From contig CM049313.1 in the NCBI GenBank assembly GCA_026874595.1, positions 28,456,008 to 28,520,007 on the forward strand: a stretch of 64,000 nucleotides of DNA, given 5' to 3'. The position numbers and the translations under genes are program-made. The DNA comes from Sipunculus nudus (Eukaryota; Annelida; Sipuncula; Golfingiida; Sipunculidae). This document shows, one piece after another, positions 23,201 through 34,114 of the stretch. The first letter of the stretch is position 1; every line of letters begins with the position of its first letter. The notes below the pieces were generated by a model. That model was not told where the DNA came from. It saw only the letters and a list, made by a program, of their open reading frames with translations, and did not search any database.

Positions 23201-24329
23201 CACAGATATCTTTACAAAATATGCAATAGCTGTGCCAACAAAAGATCAAAAGTCAACGACTGTGGCCAAGGTGTTGGTAAATTATTGGTTTAGGAGGTTT
23301 GGTCCCCCACAGAGGCTTCATTCAGACCAGGGAAGAGATTTCGAGTCAAAACTGATCAAGGATCTTTGTGAACTATATGGGATTAAAAAGTCAAGAACGA
23401 CACCCTATCACCCACAAGGAAATGCTCAATGTGAACGCTTTAATCGGACCCTTCACAACCTGTTGAGAGCATTACCTCCAGAGAGGAAAAGGAAATGGCC
23501 CGAATACCTCGATGAGCTCGTGTTCTTTTACAACACTACCCCACATTCTACAACAGGGTTTTCGCCATTTTATCTCATGTATGGCAGAGATGCAAATAAT
23601 TTCAGAAATCTTGTTCAGGATGATACATTAGAAACCACAGAAGCATCTGCAGAGGAACCAACAATGAACAACTGGGTGACAAAACATCAACAGAAGCTAA
23701 AAGAAATATACAGGATTGCTCAGGAACAACTCAAGCAGAAAGCAGAAACCAGAAAAACTCATCATGATGGTCAACTCAAAGACCATTCTTTGGCTGTTGG
23801 AACAGAGGTCTACAGAAAGAATCATACTGTTAAAGGTAGAAACAAGTTCCAAGATGCTTACCATCCAAAAAGATACGTCATCCTGGCCTGTAATCATGAC
23901 CAACATATTTATCTAATTGAACCAACAGATGGGCTGGGAAAAGCAAATTGGATTAATAAAGCAGATTTAAGGCCATGTCCAGACAGGAAGTCAAATCATC
24001 AAGTACAAAAGAAATTAAGAAAGCGTCATAGCCAACTAACAAGAAAGACCTCTTGTACAAGTAGCTCAGATGATGATGAAATCCGAGTATTAATTAATTA
24101 TCGCCACAATGAACAATCCACAGAAGCAGGAAATCTGTCAAATGATACCAATGCAGGATCATACCATTCTGTGTCTCAGACGACATCCGATGAAGATGAG
24201 ATGTTTATACCGAGGAGAACAAGCAGACAAAATGCTGGTTACCATAGAAATCCATACAATCTGCCTAGATCAGCTTTAAGTAATTATGTGAATAATAGTT
24301 TAATTCAGAAAAAGGAAACGACAGTTTAA
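20160..24329 (+). CDS. pol: Pol polyprotein: protease, reverse transcriptase, RNase H, integrase
   Basis: Expressed in the -1 frame from gag. The first possible non-ATG start is a GTG at 20184 (codon 1 in the numbering used here), so fusion by frameshift is the likely mode. Aspartic protease DTG is at 47-49. RT has LDLTSAYHQ near 433 and the catalytic YLDD at 494-497. RNase H acidic residues are D657, E701 and D727. Integrase has an HHCC zinc module around 924-965 and a D989, D1048, E1084 triad with exactly 35 residues between the last two. A C-terminal SH3-like segment and a basic/acidic tail follow to residue 1381. No stop or frameshift interrupts it, and all catalytic residues are visible. 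There is no chromodomain that I can recognise. Confidence 0.96.
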   Translation, partial: KLVFPIEYVSNSIGKNVGSQDPNCDSRDKIIQKTVGGRPVVRVQIGGKDTSALIDTGSQVTLVSEKFFEDHLKPVSGNFLMAQTWFKINGANGLEVPYLGLFITDVVLQGVKLSEVGVLVLKDSPDCTNMRNEIPSILGTNVLQHVPQFSHLLKSSETIIKQTQESCSSNLGFARVSKCEACLIKAGEVAFVPVMTPNQEGLCFVDAFDKGIMGSLYIVPGIILSASSKIQVVNTGQRDIKLLPGTRIGVCHMVDIVTGKESKLHLSCSESSVTVSHSNQESNHESIHDSPAERDSKQMPKVDLSHLIGTMDELERVKASIMKHRNVFLADEEKLGCTKTVQHHINTTDDVPVVQPFRRIPPQLWQDVQEHLNGLLDKGIIEESNSEYASPIVIVRKKNNEIRMCVDYRKLNTKIRKDAFPLPRIEESLDALTGAKYFTTLDLTSAYHQIEVAPEDRKKTAFITPMYQYRRMPFGLSTAPATFQRLMSQVFREDIFRILLVYLDDIIVFSSTIEEHLERLEKVFSTLAKHNLKLKAEKCALFKEEVTYLGHIVSADGICPDPGKVAAVKEYEVPTTVRELRRFLGFCSYYRRFVPNFAKIAAPLHALVGSASGKNKKGHGRSKNQALPYWESEHEQAFQVLKGKLTTTPVLAYADFTKPFILETDASDQGLGAVLSQEQDGIKRVIAYASRGLRGGEKNKEGYSSRKLELLALKWAVADKFKDYLIGSNFTVYTDNNPLTYVMGRGKLNAVEQRWVAALASFNFSFKYRSGKENTNADFLSRQESRPWDLDAEEVASMCAFVLESANVPKEIQAKACQIAISTPEKELLSIAEHHELKATVLPTVGAKQMSDLQSQDPVIGPVKKFLKEGVKPSLTQRKHATKEVQLLLRQWDRLKESKGVLYRSVQDPCKGKLKQILLPQQLKSQILQNSHDHHGHQGIERTELLIKEKYFWPKMHQEIKEYIEQCERCALAKPIKVKTSLGSLLSTKPLEVLAMDFTLLEKSSSGYENVLVLTDIFTKYAIAVPTKDQKSTTVAKVLVNYWFRRFGPPQRLHSDQGRDFESKLIKDLCELYGIKKSRTTPYHPQGNAQCERFNRTLHNLLRALPPERKRKWPEYLDELVFFYNTTPHSTTGFSPFYLMYGRDANNFRNLVQDDTLETTEASAEEPTMNNWVTKHQQKLKEIYRIAQEQLKQKAETRKTHHDGQLKDHSLAVGTEVYRKNHTVKGRNKFQDAYHPKRYVILACNHDQHIYLIEPTDGLGKANWINKADLRPCPDRKSNHQVQKKLRKRHSQLTRKTSCTSSSDDDEIRVLINYRHNEQSTEAGNLSNDTNAGSYHSVSQTTSDEDEMFIPRRTSRQNAGYHRNPYNLPRSALSNYVNNSLIQKKETTV

Positions 24330-24562
24330 ATACCCTTATTTTGTTAGTGTTTTGTTAGTGTTTGTATTGTTTGCATTTATATTATATGTCTTAAGTCAAA
24401 GATTACAGAGCAAATGTTTGTTTGTGCCGCATTGTGTTTAAAACCAGGTTAATTTACAAAGAAAAGACTGGTTTCGTTCTATGTTTGATTTGTATTATAT
24501 GTTTATTATTGTCAGTGTTTATTCCTGTATACTCCTAACACATTGCTCGAGGACGAAGCAAT
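24330..24562 (+). other. Spacer between pol and polypurine tract
   Basis: Short AT-rich non-coding stretch with a repeated 'ttgttagtgttt'. No env-like frame. Confidence 0.7.
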
Positions 24563-24579
24563 GAAAAAGTGGGGGTGGA
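24563..24579 (+). promoter_or_regulatory. Polypurine tract
   Basis: GAAAAAGTGGGGGTGGA abuts the 3' LTR and would prime plus-strand synthesis. Confidence 0.9.
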
Positions 24580-27454
24580 TGTAGCAGAGTTTAAATTAAG
24601 ACATGTCAACTATTTAAACTTTCATCTCTTAATAATTTTGTTGCTGTTTTATTCAACATAATGCTTTAATATGATTACTTAGACTGTGCAGTCCAATGTG
24701 CACATGATACATGTAGTGTCCTTGAAGTATACAATGACAGCAGGCCTCCAGCAGTCTGGACAAACGCTTTACAGGGAAAGCTACATATGGTCATGTTGCT
24801 GGTTACTGTAGAAATCCAGGACTGACCTATATCACTTAATGTTTATGTATGAGCATGCATTGTGAAACCATAAATGTATTTTATTATTTCATTTGGGTAC
24901 ATGTTCAGAGAACAGACATGTTTTTAGTTTATTTCAAAAGTTCTATTCATAAATGTATTTGGTAGTATTTTAATATTTAATACACAAGTAGGACTACTTT
25001 GCGTCTTGACCCAGATGTCTGGGTACATAACCCCCTGCTCAGGGTGGGGCCCTCGCTTTGGCCCACTGTCTGAAGAAAGCTGAAAACAACTGAATATAAG
25101 GTAAAGAATTTATACTTAATAAGCTACTCTCTTAAGTCCTAAGAGTTTTTTTATTTATTAATTTTGTCATATAAGTAATTTAAGTTTTTCCATCTTGTCA
25201 TTACTTAAGTACTTAGATATCAATTAAAGAAAAACTGCAGTTTAAAAGGTTAACTTTATACCAAGGTACAGATTGGCTTTAATTCCAGTCAGAATATTTG
25301 TATGATTGATATATATGTCTCAAGACACTCATTTGATGCAACACAGCTTGATCAGTTATGTTAATTGTTAGAATGTCAATACATTGTAATTCTTTAAATC
25401 TGTTTACGTTATTTTTGAGAAATAGCAGTGGAATGTGGCAGGTTGTCCCTTTCAGGGATGAGTATTAGAATTGTTACATAATGTTGTTTTATATTTATTC
25501 CTGTAAGCACTGATGAGTGTAATGTATAATCAGACAGGAAATGTCTAGTATCTGCATGTTAAATGTATCCTGTAGACACAGAAGTCCAACTTGTGTTCCT
25601 TTCCCCAATTTTGCTAGACTATTGTTACATAATATAATTCAGGGTGAGATAGAAAGAGTTAGTTCATTTAATGTTCTCTTCAGATCAAAACATGAAGAGA
25701 ATACGTGCAGACAGTGTAACATGTGCAATATTTATATCTGGTGAGTTATTATTATTAATTGGCTGAAATGTTTGCATGAAAATAATTGTCTAAATGTTCA
25801 TTTAAATAAGTGACAGGTGTGCCCATTTCTGAGTATGTGGAATTAAATCTGTTTAGGATATACATATGGGACTGTCTAGGCATGAGTTTTGTTTACCCTC
25901 TAAGATATGGCATATGTTGTCTCTGACATCCCCCCCCCCCCTTCTCTCTCTCTGCGAGAGAGCTGGGGACAGTCCCTGACCTCTTAATGTCTAAGGTCAA
26001 TAGCTGTCTGGCTGTAACATCAGGTTCCACAGACCAGGACAGGGGACCCTTGTCGCTCATGTTGTACACAAACTGTGCCATTTAATTGTTCCCGCAGGCA
26101 AGCAGCTGCAACTTACAGTCATGTATATCAGTTTGGGGTTACGTTGTTTTCTGTAAAATGTCACCACAATAGCTACAACAGGTGATACTGGTACTTGTGG
26201 CCTTGACCACTCAACAATGACTAAGTGTACTGTACCAGTGCTAATTAGTTAATTTACTTTGTCAATTTATGAGTATTATTAATTAATTATGCATAGAATT
26301 TCTTGAATCATTTATTATTTTATTCATTGATGGTAAAATCAATAATTGAGGATTGAATGTAATGTTTTACTAGTTTTGTGTATTGTCATTTTATTGGATT
26401 TTCTCTTTGGATAAAGAGGTTATTGTGCAAGTCCAAAGGAATAAAGATGCAGCATTGTATTGTTGGCATGTAGTAAAATGTTTGGGCGGAGCATGATGTT
26501 TTAGGACTCTTAGTGTAGTTACTTTTGTTGTTTACCCGACTTGTGTGTGTATAAATTATTTCAATTATTTTATTGCATTGCATTTGTCTGCTTATACACT
26601 TCAAGTCATAGGGTACATTTATGTATGTGTGTTATGCTGATACATGTTACTAATAGAAACCTGGGTAATTGTTTTCGTATAATTTTATGATAAGATAATT
26701 GGTTTCTAGTGACTGAAAGTATCATGGGCATTTATGTATATGTTATTTGTATTGGATATGCCAAGTTCTTAGAGGGTTTATCATTACAATGTTTTATTAT
26801 ATTGATATGCCTTCCGAGATATATCATATCATTTTATGTATTTCTCAGCGATTTTTACAATCTATCTGTCAGATTAAAGATTGTTTGTTTTTATAGGTCA
26901 AACATACAATAGACAACAGGACGACTTTCAAGATTAACTGTTGTACAGAACAAACCATACTATTTGTTGTAAGTTAATGGGGTTTTATTCCATACAATCA
27001 ACTTTACATTGTTTATTATGGTAATTTATGTAAATTGTGATCAATCATAGAGATATATTCATTTTCAATATAATTCTTTGAAATTACGATTGTTTTCAAG
27101 TTTAAATAATAATTGTTTAGGTATCCTTAGTATCAGAGCCAGAAATTAAGGATGGGTTATTTGTAAACACTTTACATGTTTCAAAAGAAAATTCACATTA
27201 TGGCTTTGTCAAATTTATCAGGTTTTCAGTACCTAAACTGCATTGAATGATAACTGGATGAGTAAGAAAATTGCTATATATATTCAACAATAATTATTTT
27301 TATCGTGACCCTTTGTTACATTCATATCTTATATTTCTTTTATATTTTTGTATTTTAGCTGGTTCGCCAGCCACTCCATTTAGGAACCGTAAGAATAAAC
27401 AGATTAAATCAACTTGTCTTGTCTACTGGTCTTCGTCCCCAACCCACGGTTACA
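24580..27454 (+). repeat. 3' LTR, 2,875 bp
   Basis: Near-identical to the 5' LTR. It is one C shorter in the run near 25930 and has five single-base differences by my reading. It ends TTACA and is followed by the TGTG duplication. Confidence 0.97.
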
Positions 27455-27458
27455 TGTG

Positions 27459-28914
27459 TATAACATACTACTGGACATCATTGTGGAAGATAGGGGACAA
27501 GTGGTCACAATGATGTATCAACACATGACCTCAGGAGTCTCAGGGGTCAAGTATGCAATCTGGACCTTTGTGCTGGCAAGGCTGGCATTGGCCCCCTTTA
27601 TAAGCAGCACTGTTATACAGGCTCTGTACCATGTGTAGCCCCCAGTCGAATTCTGTGCCCCTACACAAGTAACAGCATAGAAAATGATAAAGGTGATGGG
27701 CATAACAGCACCACATAGTATCAAACACTAATACAAGATCATGCATACATATATGACATAGTACTGCCATTCACTAATATAAATTCTCATATGGTTAAAG
27801 AAGCAGTGATTTAATATAAATTGCCATACATAACACAAAGTACTCAGAAAATTATTATATATATCCAGTATATGAAGTTCAAGTTCATTATTCCTTAAGA
27901 TCCATATATACTGAACAATATTGAGGTATGTATATCCAGGTTAGATCAATTTATGTGTTGATTAAAGTAAATAATTCTTATAAACTTACCTCAGGATGTC
28001 TGTTCAATCTGGATGATCTAGCTTAACTGACTGGCCAAACACTCCAGGGGGTCACTTTTGGCGCCAAAGAATCATGTTACAAACTGCCTCCAGACCACAG
28101 GATGGGCTGAGTGGTGATTGATAGTCCACAAGCCTTTCATCTAAGTAGGCCTCAATTATTGAGTAGTATGTTAAGCCTCAGTTTATTTTTTATACTTCAC
28201 TTGATGTTTTAAGTGTAATCAAACTATCAATCTATTAAATAATGAGATTAATTTACCAAAATTAAAATATTTCCTATTTCATATTTATTAGCCCATTTAT
28301 TTTTCAAACAAGCAATAATTTTTTAAGGTGCTACCCCTTACTTTTCTCAACATTTTATAATCAGTTATTTAAATATTTACATGCAGTATTTATCCTCATT
28401 AGCTAAATTTCCATCCTCCCAGTCATTATTTACAGGGCTGGTAAAAATAAATTATCATTAAAAAATCATGATATTTGATTTTTTTTATTTAAATCATTTT
28501 TTTGTTTATTTAAATCACCTATTGATAATTTGACCATGCCTTTCATATTTGTCATATAATTCAGATTTTTATAATATAGATTATTTAAATTGTATTTTAG
28601 AGAATAAACAGTAAGTAAATTTATTTATACATGTAAATCAATTTTGTGAAAGACATATGAAAATTGACAAATTAACCTGAAAATTTAAGATTTGATGAGT
28701 TTTATGACTTTTTTGCAGTGATTTAAATCATACCAGCGGTGATAATTTTATTTAAAAATAAAAATCTAGTATATGAATGAAATATATCCAAGCACAGACT
28801 TGACATATGCACACAATCTAGCTCTGTATTTTGTAGGTCAGCCTGTATGAGTCTCTGTTGATATCATTCTTGAATCCATATATATATTTCATATTTTCCC
28901 ATGACATATCTGCA
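27459..28914. other. Right interior of split TIR element
   Basis: AT-rich. Both strands of 27470-27720 have short open frames with no clear coding signature. On the minus strand CCTGAG|GTAAGT at 27990 is a near-consensus 5' splice site, downstream of a mildly GC-richer stretch (28000-28120) containing GGCGCC. This would pair with the acceptor at 13562. Confidence 0.4.
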
Positions 28915-29107
28915 ACGTTGGTCCAACGTTAAATATCCAACGTTTGATCTTATATGTTGGTCCTACTTTGGCTTAACGTTGGCTGTCCAACAGTAGTTTT
29001 AAGGATGTTGGTCCAACGTTGGACAAACGTTACCTATCCAACTCCTACATATACCCAACCAGCCAACATCTCTCCAACGTTTACTAAACGTTCCATTGCT
29101 GGCGGGG
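28915..29107. repeat. Right subterminal CCAACGTTGG-type repeat and terminus
   Basis: Degenerate gttggtccaacgtt repeats ending in attgctggcgggg. This mirrors 12759-13035. Confidence 0.65.
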
Positions 29108-29199
29108 ATTGTACTCACTGTGTAAAACATTAATATTTTGGCCTCTTATCGTTAATAATGCAATCATGAAAAAAACTTATGTGCTTAAGATAAGTTTGG

Positions 29200-29221
29200 A
29201 TAGAGGGAGGAGGAGGAGGAG

Positions 29222-29263
<42 letters not shown>

Positions 29264-29275
29264 GGGGGGGGGTAT
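29200..29275. repeat. (GAG)n/(GA)n/(G)n microsatellite
   Basis: gaggaggagg then gagagaga then a G run. Confidence 0.95.
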
Positions 29276-29734
29276 TAAACAATGCTTATAGGAAAAGAGT
29301 TGATTAAACAAAGAAGATGGACAGATAGCACTGGTCCCTTTATGTCACATACTGCTGAGGCAAGAACATAATATGTTTCAATTATATCCTTTTTTATTAC
29401 ACTGATTTTTTTTCTCATTTAATAAATCCTTATATATTTGCTATTAAACTAATGGGCCAGTCCACAGGTGCAGGTACTCAATGGCAAGGGGAAGGGGGTG
29501 TTACTGGTGAGAGGTGAAATTTAAGGCAACAGTACTTATACGGGAGGAAATGTTTATTCATAATTGTAACAAATTTAAAAAAAAAGACAGACAGGTGGAA
29601 AAACAAAGCCAATCACTTTATTTTATCTTATGCTTAGGCAGGAAAATAATGAAAAATATTTGCATAAGATCCTCATTCTTTTCATCACATCAATCTTTTT
29701 TTTCAAGTTTATAAATATTATACATTTGCAATAT

Positions 29735-29737
<3 letters not shown>

Positions 29738-29792
<55 letters not shown>
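29738..29792. repeat. (AT)n microsatellite
   Basis: About 27 AT units. Confidence 0.95.
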
Positions 29793-29794
<2 letters not shown>

Positions 29795-29916
29795 TATATA
29801 AGTTGATTTACAATTCTTAATAGCATCTTCATTTATCCCAAATTTTGTCCAAAAACAACACATTATACATTCACATGTATTATTTTTTTACCACTAATAA
29901 TATATATATTTTATAA

Positions 29917-30040
29917 ATGGGCATGGGCATGGGCGGAGAAGGAAGTGCCCACATGGGGACCATGAGGGCATTGTCCAGACTGTCCTGTATTGTTACACAT
30001 GTGGGCCCATGGCGGGTCCCATGTGGCATGTTCGTATTTG
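29917..30040. repeat. Fragment related to the 9.2-9.8 kb GC-rich array
   Basis: Shares 'cacatgtgggcccatgg' and 'gggtcccatgtgg'-type motifs with the array at 9155-9830. Confidence 0.5.
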
Positions 30041-30440
30041 TTACATACTATATACTGGAAAGACGTCCGATGTCTCAACCGTCAGTATTTGCATCCGGCT
30101 TCAGACATCCGAGTTTCAGCTTATTGACTTTCACATCCGGAAACGGCGTCCGGGTACAAGTCCACGCATTTTGGCATGTGACATCCGACATCCAGGTTTT
30201 AGTCCGTATCGGAGGGACCAGTCTAACAGAGGAAGCGGAAGTTGGGGTGATCAAACAGGAAACTGTACTGGGTGCCATTTGCAATTCATTGTCAAGCCTT
30301 GCGGTTGACGAGCCTGTGAACTTCACTGACTTGGTTGTCCACGCACCAGTTCTCTGCATCGGCGGATGTATAATCGAACTTGCGTTTGCTGAACTTTCGT
30401 GTTCAGTTCATTTGAATTGTTTATATTGTTGGAGCTAACT
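30040..30440 (+). other. GC-richer segment open on both strands, function unknown
   Basis: About 130 codons are open on the plus strand and ~95 on the minus strand (30075-30359), with several CpGs in an AT-rich setting. The plus frame is continuous with the upstream repeat, which argues against a real start. It could be an exon, a first exon with promoter, or part of a mobile element. No family is recognised. Confidence 0.25.
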
Positions 30441-30552
30441 GTCACTTAGTGTGTCACGATTGGTGGCCACGGTGACCGCTCACGCTTATCGTGGTTTTAA
30501 TTACAAATTTAGCACGTTTTGTTTTTGAGGTGCGTAAAATTTACTGGTCCTG

Positions 30553-30557
<5 letters not shown>

Positions 30558-30606
<49 letters not shown>
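30558..30606. repeat. (TA)n microsatellite
   Basis: About 23 TA units. Confidence 0.95.
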
Positions 30607-30611
<5 letters not shown>

Positions 30612-30670
30612 TCTATATGCAATTTACACCAATAATATTGTTGCACAAAGGTGCTTGTGATATAGTTAAA

Positions 30671-30722
30671 ATGGAAGTGGCTAAACTGCCGACTGGTGAA
30701 ATGTACCTTGCTTGCAGTTTAG
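30671..30722 (+). CDS. Candidate short first coding exon
   Basis: An ATG opens 17 codons that run into AGTTTAG|GTAAGC, a good splice donor. The sequence is less AT-rich than its surroundings. No downstream exon was identified and the product is not recognised. It may relate to the segment at 30040-30440. Confidence 0.22.
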
Positions 30723-33700
30723 GTAAGCCGTACCAGGGTAACCCGGCGCTGGCATAGGAATTTGTTCTTATTTTTCTTTCGGTGTATTTGTGTGTAATAT
30801 TCGTTATTTACATTATGCAACATGGGCCCCATACATGGTTTGTTTTTACATAGTTTAATGGACCTGACGTAAAGCTTCATACGGCCAAATTCGATAGAAA
30901 AACCGTTAACTGGGAATCCGGCAATTTTTAACTGAATCATTTTATTCTGCTTTGAGATTTATCATTACTTAATAATATAATTATACCATATTTGTGGTTT
31001 GTCTTAGATTATTACCTTAGTTACATAGATATTTTAATTGTCCACAAGAATGCGATGATTGATTTGTGAGCATGGCATATTTATTTTGTTTATATATTTT
31101 AGCTGACATGCCACATCAGGTTTAAAAATGGAGGAAATATAAATTTCAAATTTGAGATTTTTGTTTCATGGCCCCAGGGACTTTTCTGATTAATATATGG
31201 TGATCAATTTATACTGTATTATCATTTACATTAATTGTGTTGAGTATCTCCTTTTAACTAAAACAAACTTTATGAACTCATTTCTTGTTTCTTTAAGATG
31301 ACAAATTAAATTCTGTGACAATGGGAAGTATTTGTTATTGACTCCAGACAACGTTGGGGATAGTAACAACACTAGCATTTGATTAATCCTTGTGAGAAAT
31401 ATTTCATAGATGATTTTCAAAGTTGACATATACATTTAGATTTAGATGAAAGGACTATATTATAATACACTAATGACAATTTTGTTCTTTTTTTTTCAAG
31501 TGACCGACAGAGGGGAGTGTTCAAGTGCATTAGATCAAAATATTTTATGATATCATTGTTTTGCTGTGCATAGATACAGGTGAGAGGAGGAAGGCTATTT
31601 GAAACTGGGTAATTGGCTTCACTGTCAAAGTGACCATGATCTTGAATAAGCCATCTCGGATGAAAGTCCCACATATCTCAAAGCTATTATATCAATTATG
31701 ATTAATTTCAATTTCAGGAAAGATGTTGTCTACCTCCTAATAGAACAGACAGGTTACCTCTCTGTCACTTTTTTCTTCATGAAGTACAATCTTATTTTAC
31801 TTATTACCCAATTGATCATGGATTTTTTTTTGTGATTTTATAATTAACTTAAAATTATTAAATTTCAAATTGTGATGCAATATTTTAAAAAGTTTGATTC
31901 TGATCCTCTTTGAATTGTAGAGCCAGGTCCATCTCTTATGAGTCTCCAGAGTTTATTAGGTTTTGGTCACACTTTAATCATTTTTAGATTTATTATGAAT
32001 ATTTCTGTACAAATTTTTTTACATATCATATGTGACAATGTTTCTCAAAAAGTTTTACTTAGATCTACTTCTGACGTCACAATAACTTACTGGGGCCTTG
32101 ATGGAATTTCACAAAACTCGCCATATCTACTAACCAATAGATTATCTCGCCCAAGTTTGATTATTGACAAAATCTGCACACATTTAATGAGGTCGACCTC
32201 CAGGCTTCGTTGTGGTGTCACCAACCAACAGGGAATATGATGGATTTCAATAAAACTCAACAGAAATATTTATGAATTAACTATTTCAGCTAAGTTTGAT
32301 ATCCAGCAAATACATGCATATTTAATTAGGTCCGAGGTCACCACACTTTGGTGGCACCACCCTGACTTGCCAAAAATCTCATGGATTTAATGAACTTATA
32401 ATAACTATAACCAATAGTTTCATACTTGGATTACATTCTCAGCAATTACAAGCATATTTGGGAGGTCAGAGGTCACTAAATATACAAAGGGTGTTTTATG
32501 CATCATTTACAGTTATATATTTTATATGTTATATGACATGTATGTCAATAACACTAGGCATTATTGGGATCCCTTTCTGACCAATAACTTGTTTGTATCT
32601 TATGAGTCTCCTCGCCTGATTAGATTTGTATGTATTCTTGGTTAACTTTGTCCAACTTCTCATGCCAAATTACACATTTCTACCTATCCCGTTTTGGGCA
32701 GATCCAGTCCTCTTGATATTTCCTAGTTCATCTACCAGTTTTTTTGCAACCTTCTGTCTCTTCAGTAATCTGATGAGACATTCCCTTAAATTACATGAAC
32801 TTGATTACTCCTGATTCTTTCTTCATTAGATTTTTATCCCATTTTCACTGCAAATGTTCAAGTGAAAAATATCACAAATTTTTTTTTTTAATATTCTGGT
32901 TTCTTGTTTGCTGGATGAGTTTTCTAGGTTTATGTATTATGGGATTGTATGATATCCTTTTCCTTTTTGCTTTTTCTGCAGGTTTCGTTGCAGTCTGTTG
33001 GACTTGTCAGCCTGATTTCATCATAAAAAAATATGGAAATTCTTCTTTCTTCGTTATCTTCTCTTGCATATTTTCTCATCAAAGGATATTTATTCAATAA
33101 AGAAATGCACGAGTAGACTTCTTTCAGGAAGCTCAAATACAAATTTTATGGATTCTTTTCACATTCATGTAATATTTTTTATTTTCAATTAAAATAACTT
33201 TTTACCAATACTTAAATCAATCTTTTCTTTTTTTAGGTCAGCTGACTGTAAGGACATTTCAAGTTTTTCAGTAACTTAATTCTTTCTTCTTTTGAAGGTT
33301 CATTAAAGGAAATTGAAAGCCCAGGCTTAATAAATAAATAAATACAACTTTACAGCTTCTAATGTTATACTGTACACGAATAACCTTTTTATTTTAACTT
33401 TTAGGCCCTGTGAGGGAACATAGTTTTTTCAACTTTGTTGATCAAGATAGTTTTATAATACTCTTTTAATATCAGGTAAGCAAGAAAAAGTAGTGAAACA
33501 TTTTCTATCAACTTTTAATATTTGCCATGGTTCACAGTATTAAAAGTATAAGGATTCATGTTATTAAATAAATGTGATTCCTGAATCTAAATTTATTCTG
33601 AACAAACACAGATGCTAGTGCTGCTATTAAAAAAATAATACTCCAGGGCATACTTGTGAAATAAAAAGCATGGGCAAAATGCATTTTGTTATCATAATAG

Positions 33701-33890
33701 CATGGAAAGTCATATTACAATCATTTTTGCTGTCAGATTTTGTGATGTTCATGGATATCAGTTGTCATCAGCTGTGCTAAGGTTCAGGTAGTCCTGCACC
33801 ATTGTTTATCAAAAGATACTTTTAATAATAGTTTCATTTCCTAGGTACAAATCCCCAGCCTATTGTTGCAGTGATTTTAGCACAGCAGTA
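30723..33890. other. AT-rich sequence with no recognised gene
   Basis: Around 32040-32480 a phrase like 'gaggtcacca...ggtggcacca' and 'catgcatatttaattaggtc' recurs degenerately, suggesting an old tandem repeat. Other open frames are Phe/Leu-rich and compositional. Confidence 0.5.
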
Positions 33891-33894
33891 ACCA

Positions 33895-34090
33895 GATCAA
33901 ACACAGAGCAAACTTGAGCAAACAAAAACAGAGCATACATGAGCAAAAAAACAGAGCATACTTGAGCAAGAAAAAGAGAACATACTTGAGCAAAAAAAAA
34001 AAAAGAGAGAACATATTTGAGCAAAAAAAAAGAGAGAACTTACTTGAGAAAAAAAAGAGAACATACTTGAGCAAAAAACGCAAACTAAAG
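33895..34090. repeat. Short tandem repeat, 'acttgagcaaaaaaagagaacat'
   Basis: About seven degenerate units of 23-33 bp with variable A runs. Open frames on both strands are repeat artefacts. Confidence 0.85.
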
Positions 34091-34114
34091 ACCATTCTAT
34101 GATTGTCTCCTCTA

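Larger units (their letters stand above)
15385..27454 (+). mobile_element. Full-length Ty3-type LTR retrotransposon, 12,070 bp
   Basis: Two direct repeats of 2,876 and 2,875 bp bound the element, each starting TGTAG and ending TTACA. TGTG immediately flanks both outer ends (15381-15384 and 27455-27458), a 4-bp target duplication. Between the LTRs are a tRNA-Leu-complementary primer site, a Gag ORF, a Pol ORF in the -1 frame ordered PR-RT-RNaseH-IN, and a polypurine tract. That domain order (integrase last) defines the Ty3/gypsy group. There is no envelope-like ORF. By eye I found five substitutions and one homopolymer-length difference between LTRs (15615/24810, 15641/24836, 16553/25748, 17486/26680, 18020/27214, and the C run at 16735), so the insertion is very recent. 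Both ORFs are open. Confidence 0.97.
12759..29107. mobile_element. Putative TIR element split by the LTR retrotransposon
   Basis: The left end starts CCCAGCCAGCA at 12759 and the reverse complement of the right end is CCCCGCCAGCA (10 of 11). Both ends carry subterminal repeats of the type ttggtccaacgttgg (12775-13035 and 28915-29100), and both flanks show AT, compatible with a 2-bp duplication. Removing the 12,070-bp LTR element and its 4-bp duplication leaves about 4.28 kb, similar in scale and layout to 1425-4680. Minus-strand splice signals (donor 27990, acceptor 13562) would place the LTR element in an intron. The pairing of the two ends is inference. Confidence 0.45.
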
